Assembly: GCA_963738375.1 (NCBI GenBank) | Contig: CAVTWL010000005.1 | Coordinates: forward strand, 620,001-684,000 | Reading direction: 5' to 3' | DNA: 64,000 nt | DNA from: Bog-159 sp963738375 | GTDB lineage: Bacteria; Acidobacteriota; Terriglobia; Bryobacterales; Bryobacteraceae | In this document: positions 35,398-44,704 of the stretch, piece after piece | Position numbering within the stretch: position 1 is the first letter of the stretch | How the letters are laid out: each line of letters opens with the position of its first letter | The notes under the pieces: generated by a model | Told to the model about the DNA's origin: nothing | What the model saw: the letters and a program-made list of their open reading frames with translations, nothing else | The model's database searches: none | Program-made: the position numbers and the translations under genes

Positions 35398-36057
35398 CTA
35401 GCCTCGCTTGGCCTTCATGTCGGCCAGCATCTTCTCGATCTGGTCCTGTTTGTCGAGCGCCGCCAGCTGCTCTTCCACATCGTCTTTGAACAATTCGGCC
35501 TTGGCCTGGCTCACGGCTTCACTGTGGCGGACTTTGTCCTTCATAGCGGTCGAAGGTGGCCTCGGTCGAATGAGTTGCTGGTGGCGAACTGCGCGTCGCT
35601 GGCCTTGCTGGCGGCCCGCGCCCGGCGGTGCTGCGCAATCAGCACATCCTTCTTGGCCTGCGCTTCCGCCAGTTTCTGATCCAGCTTCTGTAGAGCCGCT
35701 TTGAGATTGTCCACCTGCTGCTTCTGGTCGGCCACCTGCTGTTTGAAGCTCTCGGACATGTTGCCGGTAGCTTACCGAACGCTCCAGCGCGACGCGCGCC
35801 AGGTCGTCCTGCTTCTTGTCTACCGCCATCTCCGCCTTGCGCACCCAGTCCGCGGTCTTCTCTTCGTTCTCCTGGTACTTTTTCTCCAACACGTGCTGGT
35901 CGGCGATGGCGATGGCCACCTGTGTTTTCACCTGCAGCAGTTGGTTCTGCATATCCAGGATCACCTGCTTGATCATTTTTTCCGGATCTTCGGCCTTGTC
36001 GATCAGGTCGTTCAGATTGGCGCGAACCAATGTAGAAACTCGTTCCAGTAGTGCCAT
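35398..36057 (-). pseudogene. pspA: PspA/IM30 family protein, frameshifted
   Basis: N-terminus MALLERVSTLVRANLNDLID and the coiled coil AEDPEKMIKQVILDMQNQLL are clearly PspA. After ARVALERSVSY the frame is lost by a one-base insertion near 35760. The coil continues in another frame (SESFKQQVADQKQQVDNLKAAL; LDQKLAEAQAKKDVL) and returns to the first frame near 35545 (AMKDKVRHSEAVSQA) to the end. The changes compensate overall. Start chosen at 36057 behind AGGAGAACG. Function of the family: binding to and stabilising the inner membrane under stress. Either decayed or affected by sequence errors. Confidence 0.75.
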
Positions 36058-36080
36058 AATCGTTCTCCTTCCGATCGCGA

Positions 36081-36098
36081 GGGCCGGCTCGCCGGCCC
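36081..36098. terminator. Intercistronic GC hairpin between flotillin and pspA genes
   Basis: GGGCCGG-CTCG-CCGGCCC: 7-bp stem with tetraloop in the 54-bp gap. It could attenuate transcription or stabilise mRNA; no U-tract. Confidence 0.45.
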
Positions 36099-36111
36099 CC
36101 GCCTTCTCCAC

Positions 36112-37559
36112 CTAGACTGATGCTCCTTTGGACTTGTCGTTGTCCTCGGGCGGTGTCGGCTGGTTGTCGCCGATCTGCTTCACCTTGGAGAACAGTTCGG
36201 ACATCTTCATGCCGGAGAGCGTTTCAAACAGCGCGGGAATCTGCGCCGCCATCGCCGCCATATCTCCGGTGATTTTGTTCATACCCGCCGATGTTGCCGT
36301 CGCCGGTGGAGACGATGGTGATCTTGTCCACGTTGGCCAGCGGCGCGGCCAGCGCGCGCACGATCTCGGGCAAGCCTGTAGATCAGCTTGTCGACGACCG
36401 CGGCCTGGTTGTACTCCTGGTAAGCCTCGGCCTTCACGTTCATCGCCTTGGCTTCGGCCTCGCCTTTCTTGAAGATGATCTCGGCTTCGGCTTCGCCTTG
36501 CGCGCGCATGGCGGAGGCGTGGCCGTCGGCTTCCATCACCAGCTTCGATTTCTCGGCTTCCGCCAGCGTCTCGATGCGCCGGCGCTCCACTTCCGCCGGC
36601 TTCAGCACCGTGGCGATCAACTCGCGCTCGCGGCGCTGGATTTCGGCGTCCTGCACGGCAACTTCGTGCTCTTTCTGCACCTGCTGAATCTTCACCTGCT
36701 CCGCGATCACCTGCTGCTGCATGATGTTGGTCTGGATCTCGTAGGCTTTATCGGCCGTCGCCTGCTGCTTCTTGACGGTCTCGTTGTAGTTGGCCTTCTT
36801 GATTTCCAGATCGCGCGGGGCTTCGGCCTGCTTGGCCTGCGACAGCGTTTCCGCGAGCACGCGCTCCTGATCGGCCTGCGCCTTGGCCACGGCGGCGGCG
36901 CGCGTGGCTTCCGCGCGTTTGATGGCCGTGTCGCGCTCGGCTTCGGCGGCGGCTACATCGGCGTCGCGCTTGATGCGCGCCACATCGGGACGGCCCATGT
37001 TGCTGATGTATTCGTTCTTGTCGCGAACTTCCTTGATGGTGAACGAAATCACTTCGAGCCCCATCTTGTTCATGTCGTCCGCGCAGGTGGAGCGCATGCG
37101 GTCGCCCACCATTTCCGGCTGCTTCACGATCTCTTCCACCGTCAACTGCCCGATGATGCCGCGCAGGTGGCCTTCCATCACCAGACGGATCAAGCCTTCG
37201 CGCTCCTGGTCGGTCTTGGTCAGAAACTGCTCGGCGGCAGTCTGAATCGATTCCGGATCGGACTTCACCTTGATCTGCGCCACCGCTTCCACGGTGACCG
37301 CGACGCCTTGACGGGTGTAGAGATCCTGCTGCGGCGCGACGTCGAACGACATCAGCTCCAGCGACAGGCTCTTGTAGCTCTCGACCACGGGCCAGATTAC
37401 CGTGCCGCGCCCTTTGACGATGCGCGTGCCCTTGCGCCCGTAGACGATCAAGGCTTCGTGCGGACCCGCCTTGCGATACAGCCGCGCCAGCATCGACCCG
37501 ATCAGCACGATCGCCAGAAACATCAACAACACGACAACCACAACCATATCCTTCTGCAT
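36112..37559 (-). CDS. Flotillin-like SPFH/band-7 protein, C-terminus frameshifted
   Basis: N-terminal membrane helix (VVVVVLLMFLAIVLIGSMLA), SPFH domain with KGRGTVIWPVVESYKSL, and a long Ala/Glu coiled coil (AEAERDTAIKRAEATRAAAVA) typical of flotillin/YqiK. After AAVVDKLI the frame is broken by an extra base near 36378. TGLPEIVRALAAPLANVDKI continues in the next frame. A second extra base near 36288 leads to MNKITGDMAAMAAQ, ending at a TAG at 36112-36114. The uninterrupted frame alone would end at 36279. Flotillins organise membrane microdomains, usually with an NfeD partner, which is encoded upstream here. Confidence 0.82.
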
Positions 37560-38205
37560 ACTTCTCCTTTGAACGTGCCTCCTCTAGGGCGCCTCCTTTC
37601 GTGGCGGCCGTAACTCTCCTTCTCCGCCAAATCTTCCGCGCTGCCGGCCATGTCTTCCCAGCGGCGCACATACGCGATGCCTTTCTCATACCGCTGCACC
37701 ACTACTTCCGCGCCCTTCGCGATGGCGCGGCCGTCGTCGCTGCGCGCTCCGGAAACCCGGCGCACGCCCTCCTGCGAGAAAATGATCTCGCCGGTGCCGC
37801 CTTCGCGAATGGGGATGGCTCAACTTGCCCAGCACGCCGACCATGTCGTAATCCGCGGGGTCAGAGGCCTGCTCGTCGCCGGCCAGTTTCGCCAGGAACC
37901 AGAACACGATGGCCGCTCCGCCCAGTCCGCTCAGTATCGCGATGCCCAGCGCGATCAGGAACCAGACCGCGTAATAGCGTTCCAACAGGTAGCCGGTTCC
38001 GCCGAACCATGCCAGGAATGCCGTCATGGTGCCGAAGTTCAGCCACGGGATGCCATCGCCTCCGCGCATGCCCGGCGTATGGACATGCGGCGCCGTGTAC
38101 GTGGATATGCGGCAAATGCAAATGCGCGCTGCCGGTCAACACCGACAACAAACTCAGCGCCAGCCCCAACAAAAAACAGATCAAATAAAAATCGGCCCAC
38201 GTCAT
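37523..38205 (-). pseudogene. NfeD-like membrane protein, frameshifted twice
   Basis: Three frames carry one protein in order: an N-terminal helix (MTWADFYLICFLLGLALSLL), two more helices (FLAWFGGTGYLLERYYAVWFL split with LIALGIAILSGLGGAAIVF), then an OB-fold-like tail (IREGGTGEIIFSQEG, KGAEVVVQRYEKGIAYVRRW). Frame changes lie near 38085 and 37815. This is the standard NfeD partner placed before flotillin. The true 3' end is uncertain because the last frame runs into the flotillin start. Confidence 0.7.
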
Positions 38206-38723
38206 TACGATCGCCTCCCTGATTTGGGCAACGTCTTAGGCACGGCCTCGGCCGCCGGCGAGGATTTCAGCACCTGCAGCAGCCGCTCGGCGAGGCCGGG
38301 ATTGTCGAGAATCTCTCCCAACAGCACCAGGCACATGCGGGAATTGTCATGGCGCGCGACCCGCAGCAGCGCCTGGCTGACCTCGGTATCGTGGAAGAAA
38401 CGCTCCGCGCCGTTGATCAGCCACAAATCGAGCTTGTCTTCGAGCGCGCCCACATCGGAAATCAGTTCCTCCTGATAGCCTTCCGGGTCGTCCACCAGGT
38501 AGCCCGGATGCACCTTGTAAAACTTTGCCAGCAGCATGCGGCTGGAATTGGTCAAATGCGGCCGCGCGCCGCTCTCGATCTGCGACAGATACGCCTGGCT
38601 GATGGTTTCGCGGAGCTCTTTCTTGAGCAGCCGCACAACTTCTGCCTGCGTGAGCGCGCCCTTGTGGCCGCGCAGCGCGCCTTCGATTTCCCGCAGGTAC
38701 CGCAGCTTTTCGCCCAGCTTCAT
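38205..38723 (-). CDS. XRE-family transcriptional regulator
   Basis: 172 residues. N-terminal helix-turn-helix (LRYLREIEGALRG ... LTQAEVVRLL ... ISQAYLSQIESGARPHL) and a helical C-terminal domain of unknown ligand. Its stop overlaps the NfeD start by one base (TAATG). As first gene of the NfeD-flotillin-PspA operon it probably controls it. A short AT-rich promoter region precedes the start. Confidence 0.87.
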   Translation of the reverse strand: MKLGEKLRYLREIEGALRGHKGALTQAEVVRLLKKELRETISQAYLSQIESGARPHLTNSSRMLLAKFYKVHPGYLVDDPEGYQEELISDVGALEDKLDLWLINGAERFFHDTEVSQALLRVARHDNSRMCLVLLGEILDNPGLAERLLQVLKSSPAAEAVPKTLPKSGRRS

Positions 38724-39137
38724 AGCAGATCGTAATTATGATATAGCAATATGCGATAACTGTCAAGAAATCTATTTGGCTTGTTTTCAGCTGTCCGGGG
38801 GGTATGCCGTGCTCCAACAGGCTGAGGCGAAGAAAGAAGTCTATTTCGGCTGCTTCGCGGCGGGAAACCGGCGCGGGCCGCAGTTCCTAGATCCCGAGCA
38901 GAGCGTGGCGCCGCGGAAGATGCCGCTCGAGGACTAGACGCCGGGCTGGTGCGGGCCGCGCGTCAGGCCGCCGCCTGCCGGCGGGCGATCATTCTTCACC
39001 GTCTTGCTTATGTTCACCGAGGCCGGCTCGATGAACAGCATCAAAGACGTTTCGATTTCATCGGCGCGCGTGCCGCCGCTTCCTGTTTCACGCGTTTCTC
39101 CGGGACTTCTCTCACGATTGTGCTAACGTATCATGCT
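38724..39137. other. 414-bp region without a confident gene
   Basis: Lies between the divergent XRE gene and the MBL-fold gene. Near 38724-38770 it is AT-rich (ATAATTATGATATAGCAATATGC), broken up by short dyads and suited to the XRE promoter. Open stretches near 38812-38937 and 38990-39124 lack starts and recognisable motifs, so I do not call genes. The 5' extension of the MBL reading frame through this region shows no conserved features. Confidence 0.5.
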
Positions 39138-40090
39138 ATGTTTCCCCGAACCGCTCTTGCCGGTGCGCTATTGCTCGCGCTGCCTGGTTGGGCCGCGAAC
39201 CAGGTGACCAATCTGGATGTGCGCCTGCTCTCCACCATGCTGACGGCTGACGATGGCTACGGCGAGTGGGGCTTCTCGGCGCTGGTAGTGGCGGACGGCC
39301 ACCGCATCCTTTTCGATACGGGCGCGCATCCCGATACGGTTTCCCGCAACGTCAAAGAACTGCACATCGACCTTGCCAACGTCCCCGACGTGATTCTTTC
39401 GCATCACCATCTGGACCACACCGCGGGGCTGGTGACGCTGCGCCGCGAATACGGCCAAATGAATCCCGGCGCCCTCGCGCGCGCCCACGTGGGCGAGGGC
39501 ATTTTTCTCAGCCGGACAGATGGCAAGCCGACGGAGGCCAATACGATGATCGCCGCGCGCGCCGCGTATGAAAAGGCGGGCGGGACATTCGTCATCTATC
39601 GCGAGCCGCGCGAGTTGTACCCCGGCGTCTGGCTGACTGGCCCGGTGCCGCGCAAGTATCCGGAAAAGAACTGGAGTCCCGGCCGCAAGTTGCGCGGAAG
39701 CGGCGGAGCGACCACCGAAGACAACCTGCCGGAGGATCAATCACTGGCGATCGTGACCGCCAAAGGCCTGGTGGTGATTTCCGGCTGCGGCCACTCCGGC
39801 ATCATCAACACGCTGGATTATGCGCGCGCGAAGATCGCGCCGCTGCCCATCTACGCCGCGCTGGGCGGCTTCCATTTGTATGCCGCCAGCGACGATACTC
39901 TATCCTGGACCGCGTCGAAGCTCAAAGAATTCGGTCTGCAGAATCTACTGGGCGCGCATTGCACGGGCATTGAAGCGGTCTATCGCTTGCGGCAATTGAC
40001 CGGCCTGGAACGCAAGACCGCAGCCGTGGGCGCAGTCGGGGGGGATTCAATCTCGCCACGGGCCTGGACCCCGGCTCGATCGCCAGGTAA
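39138..40090 (+). CDS. Metallo-beta-lactamase-fold protein, exported; 3' end frameshifted
   Basis: About 317 residues. Signal peptide (ALAGALLLALPGWAA), then the metal motif H89-H-H-L-D-H94, the SGCGHSGIIN segment and AALGGFHL, as in MBL-fold proteins related to dihydropteridine-processing enzymes. A run of seven G at 40038-40044 throws the frame into the downstream dipeptidase. One more G (or two fewer) gives FNLATGLDPGSIAR and a TAA at 40088-40090. I therefore annotate a separate gene. Start chosen at the ATG immediately before the signal peptide. Confidence 0.75.
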
Positions 40091-40106
40091 CCACGGTCGC
40101 AAGAAA

Positions 40107-41264
40107 ATGCGGAAAACGCTGCTTTCGATCGCCGCCCTTCTGGTGGTCGCGCTGGCGATCGCATTCGTGTGGCTGCCCGGTTACGTGGAACGCGGCATGA
40201 ACGGCGTGCTGCATCCGCCGCCTTATGCGATCTCGGCGCGCGCCCGCGCACTCGCCGCCCGCATCCCCATTGTCGATCTGCACGCCGACAGCCTGCTGTG
40301 GGCGCGGGACCTGCTGCGGCGCGGCACACGCGGCCAAGTGGATATACCGCGGTTGATCGAGGGACACGTGGCCCTCGAAGCCTTCACCGCCGTCACCAAA
40401 ACGCCGCGCGGCCTGAATTTTCAGCGCAACACGCCCGATTCCGATAACATCACGTTGCTCTCGATCGTGGAACGCTGGCCGCCCGCGACTTGGACCAGCC
40501 TGACGGAGCGGGCGTTATATCAGGCCTCCCGTCTACGGGATTTTGAGGAACGCTCGCAGGGCAAATTCAGCATCATCCGTTCCGCGGCCGGACTGCGCGC
40601 GTATCTCGATCGCCGCCGCAGCGACGCTTCAATCACCGCCGGCTTGCTGGGCATCGAAGGGGCGCACGCGCTCGATGGCAGCCTGGCCAACATCGATCGC
40701 CTTTACGATGCCGGATACCGCATGATGGCGCCCACGCATTTCTTCGATAACGATATTGGCGGAGCGTCGGCCGGCGTGGAGAAGCCAGGGCTGACGGACA
40801 AAGGGCGCGAAATGATTCGCCGCATGGAAGCGCGCCACATGCTGGTGGACGTGGCGCACGCCTCGCCGCGCACCATCGACGACGTTCTGGCGATCGCCAC
40901 CCGGCCGGTGATCGTTTCCCACACCGGAGTGAAGGGAACTTGCGACAACAGCCGTAACTTGAGCGACGCACAACTTCGCGCCATCGCCCACACCGGCGGC
41001 GTGATCGGCATCGCGTATTTCGAAGTGGCAGTTTGCGGGACCAGCGCAGCCGCGATCGCGCGCGCCATCCGCCACGGGGTAGAGGTTGCGGGCATCGACT
41101 CGATCGCGCTGGGTTCGGATTTCGACGGCGCTGTAGTCGTGCCGTTCGACACCACGGGCCTGGGTCTGCCGATCGACGCGCTCTACCAGGAGGGGTTCAG
41201 CGACGACGACATCGCCAAGATCATGGGCGGCAATGCGCTGCGCGTCTTGCTGGCCGCCCTGTGA
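40107..41264 (+). CDS. M19-family membrane dipeptidase
   Basis: 385 residues from MRKTLLSIAALLVV, a signal anchor. Zinc ligands of renal-dipeptidase-like enzymes appear in order: IVDLHADSL (HxD), LGIEGAHAL (bridging Glu), LVDVAHAS (His), VIVSHTGV (His), GSDFDGA (Asp). It likely cleaves dipeptides, including D-amino-acid ones, in the periplasm. It reads in the same frame as the shifted MBL gene, which would make a 771-residue fusion; I regard this as an artefact or recent lesion. Confidence 0.85.
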   Translation: MRKTLLSIAALLVVALAIAFVWLPGYVERGMNGVLHPPPYAISARARALAARIPIVDLHADSLLWARDLLRRGTRGQVDIPRLIEGHVALEAFTAVTKTPRGLNFQRNTPDSDNITLLSIVERWPPATWTSLTERALYQASRLRDFEERSQGKFSIIRSAAGLRAYLDRRRSDASITAGLLGIEGAHALDGSLANIDRLYDAGYRMMAPTHFFDNDIGGASAGVEKPGLTDKGREMIRRMEARHMLVDVAHASPRTIDDVLAIATRPVIVSHTGVKGTCDNSRNLSDAQLRAIAHTGGVIGIAYFEVAVCGTSAAAIARAIRHGVEVAGIDSIALGSDFDGAVVVPFDTTGLGLPIDALYQEGFSDDDIAKIMGGNALRVLLAAL

Positions 41265-41270
41265 CTTGTC

Positions 41271-42377
41271 TTAGTTGGGGTAAGGGTCGCCGGGCCTTGC
41301 GATGCGAATCTGATGATCGGTAAAGTCCGCGTGGCCGCCGGAGAGACTTACTTTCGGCATGTGGCAGCGGACGCAGTCTTTCTTCGAGACCGGGCAGAGC
41401 TTGCGCGGCGGGGTGGCGTGACAAGCCAGGCAGGCCTGGTCATAGCCCGCGTCATCTTTCGACAGGCTGGCATGCGGGTTGTGACAAGCGGTGCAGCGGA
41501 TGCGCTTGTCGTCGCCGAGAAAGCACTGACTGTTTGCCAGCCGGTAAGGGGCAAATCGGATGTTGACCTCACCCCACTCGCGCGCCCTGACGATGAAGTC
41601 CCAGGTGCGGTGGCACTGGCCGCAGAATGTCGACATATCCTCGGCAGCCATCTCACCCAGCTTGCGCGGCATGGCGGAGGCCTTGCCCTGCGCGATGGCC
41701 GTCATGTGCGCGCCGGCGCCCACATGGCAATGTTCGCAGGTCACGCCAGGCTGCAACGTATCCAGTGTTAATTTGCCGCCGGTAACACCCCCCGTGGCAT
41801 GGCAGGCGAAGCACACCAGGGTTTCTTCCGCGGAAGTCTGGCGGCCCATAGCTTCGATCAGGTTGCCGGGCTTGAGTTGCTCGTCGCCCAAGGTAATCTG
41901 AAGCGCATGCAGCTTCGGGTAGAAGCTGACCATACTCTCGTAGAAGCGCTTCTGGTATTGGAAAACGAAGGTCTGCATGTGCTCGCCGAAGGCATATTGA
42001 ATCGGCAGGGAGAGTTCGCCGGCATCGCCGCGCACGGTGTAGATACTGATGCCGCCTTTTCTTTCGATCGAATAGCGGTAGCCGTTCTTTTCAAATGTCA
42101 GGTTGGGATACGTCTTCAGGTTTTCCTGATCCGGCGGCAGTTGGATGGCTTGCCCCATACCGCTATGCGGCTGCGACTGCGCTTGGACCGGATGGCATGT
42201 GGAACACGAAACATTTTTCGGCGGAGGGGGCGCCGCGCCAAGCAAACCCGCCATTGCCAGCCCGGCCGCCAGCCCGCGTCTAAGGAGTGCTCTTGGGGTC
42301 GGAGTCGCGCGCCAATTGTATCGAAAGCCGCCGTTCGCGGCGCGCCTCGTCGTTTCGTCCCAGGCGGGAGTATTCAT
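41271..42377 (-). CDS. Heptaheme c-type cytochrome, exported
   Basis: Up to 368 residues with seven CxxCH heme sites (CSTCH, CFACH, CEHCH, CGQCH, CTACH, CLACH, CVRCH). It resembles multiheme cytochromes of the c554 type (NapC/NirT-independent). The start is uncertain. The only ATG with a full signal peptide (RGLAAGLAMAGLLGAAP at about residue 34) is 42377, which overlaps the upstream TPR gene by 98 bp. A shorter start at the internal ATG would lose the signal. Predicted periplasmic electron carrier, probably linked to the nearby decaheme conduit. Confidence 0.85.
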   Translation of the reverse strand: MNTPAWDETTRRAANGGFRYNWRATPTPRALLRRGLAAGLAMAGLLGAAPPPPKNVSCSTCHPVQAQSQPHSGMGQAIQLPPDQENLKTYPNLTFEKNGYRYSIERKGGISIYTVRGDAGELSLPIQYAFGEHMQTFVFQYQKRFYESMVSFYPKLHALQITLGDEQLKPGNLIEAMGRQTSAEETLVCFACHATGGVTGGKLTLDTLQPGVTCEHCHVGAGAHMTAIAQGKASAMPRKLGEMAAEDMSTFCGQCHRTWDFIVRAREWGEVNIRFAPYRLANSQCFLGDDKRIRCTACHNPHASLSKDDAGYDQACLACHATPPRKLCPVSKKDCVRCHMPKVSLSGGHADFTDHQIRIARPGDPYPN

Positions 42378-43371
42378 GCGCTAACGACACATGGTACTCG
42401 AAATTGAAGGGGTCGAGTTTCAAGGCGGTTTCCAGATGAGCGGCTGCCTGGCGCGGATCGTCGAGGGTCAGCGCATAGGCATATTGAGCCATGGGCGAGG
42501 TAGGCCGATCATCCACCGCCTTTTTTGCGTATGGGTCGGCTTCCGCTGCTTCGCCCGCTTGCAGCAGTAACAAAGCGAGCAGGGCGCGCGCCTCAACGGC
42601 GCCCGAATCGACCTCGAGTTCCCGGCGCAATTCCGGTATAGCTGCGTCCGGTTGCGTGCCAAGCATATATGTGGCGTGCAAATAATGTACGCCCGGCGCG
42701 CTGGGATAGGTGGCGAGGAGTGTACGGAAGGCCGCGCTGGTAGCGGCTTTATCGCCCGACATCCAAGTGTAAACGGTCTGGCCCGCGGCGGCGACGAATT
42801 CGCGCTGGTCCGGCGGAGTTTCCTTGGGCAGCATGGCTCGGTTGAGGGCGCTCAGGCCGAGGCCGGCTACCACCTCCGGGTTGTGAACGCCGCTGCGAAC
42901 GACGCTTTGATACCAGTGCAGTGCCTGGTCGAAAAGTCCCAGCTTGGTCAAGGTCAGGGCCAGATGGAAGCGCGCCACCGGCTCGATCTCCGGCGCGAGT
43001 CCGCCGTCCAGGGCCTTTTGCAGGTGTTCGCGTGCCGCTTCGAAGCCGCCGTTTTCAAATTCGCAGAGGCCGAGAAAGGCCCATCCCGCGGGTTTATCGG
43101 ACAGTTTCACGAACTGCAAGAAAGCAGGCTCCGCTTCGGCATAGCGGTCGGAATCGTAGTATAACGTACCGAGGTAGAACCAACCCTCGGGCCAAGCGTG
43201 CTGGAGTTGCAGCGCCTGTTGGTAAAGGCCGATGGCTTCGGGCACGCGGTCGGCGTCGCGGGCCGCGGCAGCCGCGCGCGCCAGTTCGTCGAATGTTGCC
43301 GCGCCGCAGATGGCGGCCAGCGCAAGACAACCCGCCACGGGAATCAGTCTGTGCGCTTGGCGGCGTATCAT
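42280..43371 (-). CDS. Exported TPR-repeat protein
   Basis: 363 residues. Signal peptide (LIPVAGCLALAAICGAAT) followed by about nine TPR-like units (VPEAIGLYQQALQLQHAWPE, YAEAEPAFLQFVKLSD, AVEARALLALLLLQAGEA and others). A periplasmic scaffold, probably helping assembly of the heptaheme cytochrome encoded directly downstream and overlapping it. TPR proteins commonly accompany multiheme cytochromes. Confidence 0.85.
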   Translation of the reverse strand: MIRRQAHRLIPVAGCLALAAICGAATFDELARAAAAARDADRVPEAIGLYQQALQLQHAWPEGWFYLGTLYYDSDRYAEAEPAFLQFVKLSDKPAGWAFLGLCEFENGGFEAAREHLQKALDGGLAPEIEPVARFHLALTLTKLGLFDQALHWYQSVVRSGVHNPEVVAGLGLSALNRAMLPKETPPDQREFVAAAGQTVYTWMSGDKAATSAAFRTLLATYPSAPGVHYLHATYMLGTQPDAAIPELRRELEVDSGAVEARALLALLLLQAGEAAEADPYAKKAVDDRPTSPMAQYAYALTLDDPRQAAAHLETALKLDPFNFEYHVSLAHEYSRLGRNDEARRERRLSIQLARDSDPKSTP

Positions 43372-43478
43372 GGCGCTGAATTGACGCAGGTTTGGGAGGC
43401 GAGGTTACCAAAGCGGGCAGGGCGTTACAGTTGCGTCCGTGGGGCGGAACACGGTAGATTGAGATTTAGCGTTGTTGC

Positions 43479-43555
43479 GCGCCCGTAGCTCAGTTGGATA
43501 GAGCGTCTGGCTACGAACCAGAAGGTCGCATGTTCGAATCATGCCGGGCGCACCA
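43479..43555 (+). tRNA. tRNA-Arg (ACG), CCA encoded
   Basis: 77 nt. Acceptor GCGCCCG/CGGGCGC, D-arm AGCTC...GAGC, anticodon stem CTGG/CCAG with loop CTACGAA (anticodon ACG, presumably read as inosine), T-arm GCATG TTCGAAT CATGC, then A and CCA. Confidence 0.97.
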
Positions 43556-43946
43556 CATTCCAAAGGACCTTTCGGTCGACAGCTTCAAAGCTATCCCGTT
43601 CTCGGGAGACATCAAGCGCTGCTCCCCTGTCCGTCCGATTCGCAGTAAACGCCGATGAAGAACACCGCGTGACACTCGCCGGCCGAGGCAAGCTCGTTGC
43701 TGATACCGTTTCGCCGGGAACCGCCGCCATGCCTCATCACGGCGGGTGGATCTTGGCGCCCCGGCGCCGTACCAGACCAATTGCTCCATCTTGTTTGCCG
43801 GCCTCGGTCGCCCGAAGCAAGAAGGTGGCAGTGCGGCCATTTGTGCGCCAGGCAGGCCTTGTATGAAAGTCCGACATTGGTTGACCTCCCGAATTACACT
43901 TAAACAGGCACTTGCATTGGTATAGAATCACACTGGGAGGAAGTTA
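43556..43946. other. 391-bp region downstream of tRNA-Arg, no gene seen
   Basis: No reading frame with family features. One leftward open frame runs through the tRNA and is not credible. No duplicate of the tRNA 3' end was noticed, so there is no evidence for an attachment site. The last part (about 43880-43940, with TATAGAAT at 43921) may hold the promoter of the next gene, preceded by GGGAGGAAG as ribosome-binding site. Confidence 0.5.
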
Positions 43947-44402
43947 ATGCGGAGCTTGGCGGTAGTGGGGGTGCTCCTGTGCGGAGCGGCGATGATGCGG
44001 GGCGATGCGGGGCTTCCCAACTTGAACGGGAACTGGAAGGTCGATCCCGCGCGGAGCGAAGCGAGCGAAGCGAACAAAAGCCTCTCGCTCGAAATCGGCG
44101 GGAACCCTGACGACATTCACATCAAAGAGATTCGCGGGCCGAACGCCAAGGATGTCTCGGAGTTCACTTGTGCGACGTTCGGCAAGGAGTGCCCCATGCG
44201 CGATGGCGGCGATAAGGCCACCGTATCGGCTTTTTACAACGGCTATGTGCTTGTAGTGTTGAAGACGCACGGGCGCCGCGGCAGCTCCGTAGAAAAGCAG
44301 CGCTTCACGCTCTCGGCAGAAGGAGATCTTTTGACGGTTGAGATCACGCATATCGACCCGAACGGCAAGCCCGAAAAACTAGTGATGACCAAGGCGCAGT
44401 AA
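43947..44402 (+). CDS. Small exported hypothetical protein
   Basis: 151 residues. Signal peptide (LAVVGVLLCGAAMMRGDA), then a beta-rich body starting with LNGNWKVDPARSE, a beginning seen in many acidobacterial secreted proteins of unknown function. Two Cys (in FTCATFGKEC) could pair. GGGAGGAAG precedes the ATG. Likely periplasmic; no function known. Confidence 0.7.
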   Translation: MRSLAVVGVLLCGAAMMRGDAGLPNLNGNWKVDPARSEASEANKSLSLEIGGNPDDIHIKEIRGPNAKDVSEFTCATFGKECPMRDGGDKATVSAFYNGYVLVVLKTHGRRGSSVEKQRFTLSAEGDLLTVEITHIDPNGKPEKLVMTKAQ

Positions 44403-44434
44403 CCGTTCAAAGGGTGGGATCATCCGGCAGCAAA

Positions 44435-44704
44435 CCGAAGCCGCCGATTACGAGGATGTGGGGCACGCTGCGCCAGGTACGCGGTGAACTCAGGCTGCAT
44501 CATTGGCGGGCGATGACAATATCTGCAAAGGTGGTGACGCCGACAAACGTGACCAGCCGGCGGAACCCGACATTCCGTATGTTGAGCGGCGGAAGACATG
44601 CTGGATATAGCCCAAGCTGTTTTTCGCTCCTGTTCCGCCAAAAATGTCTAACGGAATCAGAACCAGCCCCAGAATGAATAACGCTGGAAATCGTTGCCAT
44701 TTGG
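44435..44704 (-). pseudogene. Possible remnant of a membrane protein gene
   Basis: Leftward reading shows WQRFPALFILGLVLIPLDIF with GGTGAKNSLGYIQHV in one frame. NVGFRRLVTFVGVTTFADIV follows in a second frame, and VPHILVIGGFGLLPDDPTL ends at a TGA in a third. The pieces look like one hydrophobic protein broken by indels, without start. Weak evidence. Confidence 0.35.

Noticed and set aside
36291..37613. Rightward 440-residue His/Leu-rich frame
   Set aside because: Antisense shadow of the flotillin coiled coil.
38949..41264. Single 771-residue MBL-dipeptidase fusion protein
   Set aside because: The join is a G7 run; a one-base change gives a proper MBL end and the dipeptidase keeps its own start and signal anchor. 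The N-terminal 63 residues show no family features.
43511..43840. Leftward 109-residue frame
   Set aside because: Reads through the tRNA-Arg gene; its C-terminal residues are the translated tRNA, a known annotation artefact.
43479..43946. tRNA-Arg attachment site with integrated element
   Set aside because: No integrase and no duplicate of the tRNA 3' end within the window.
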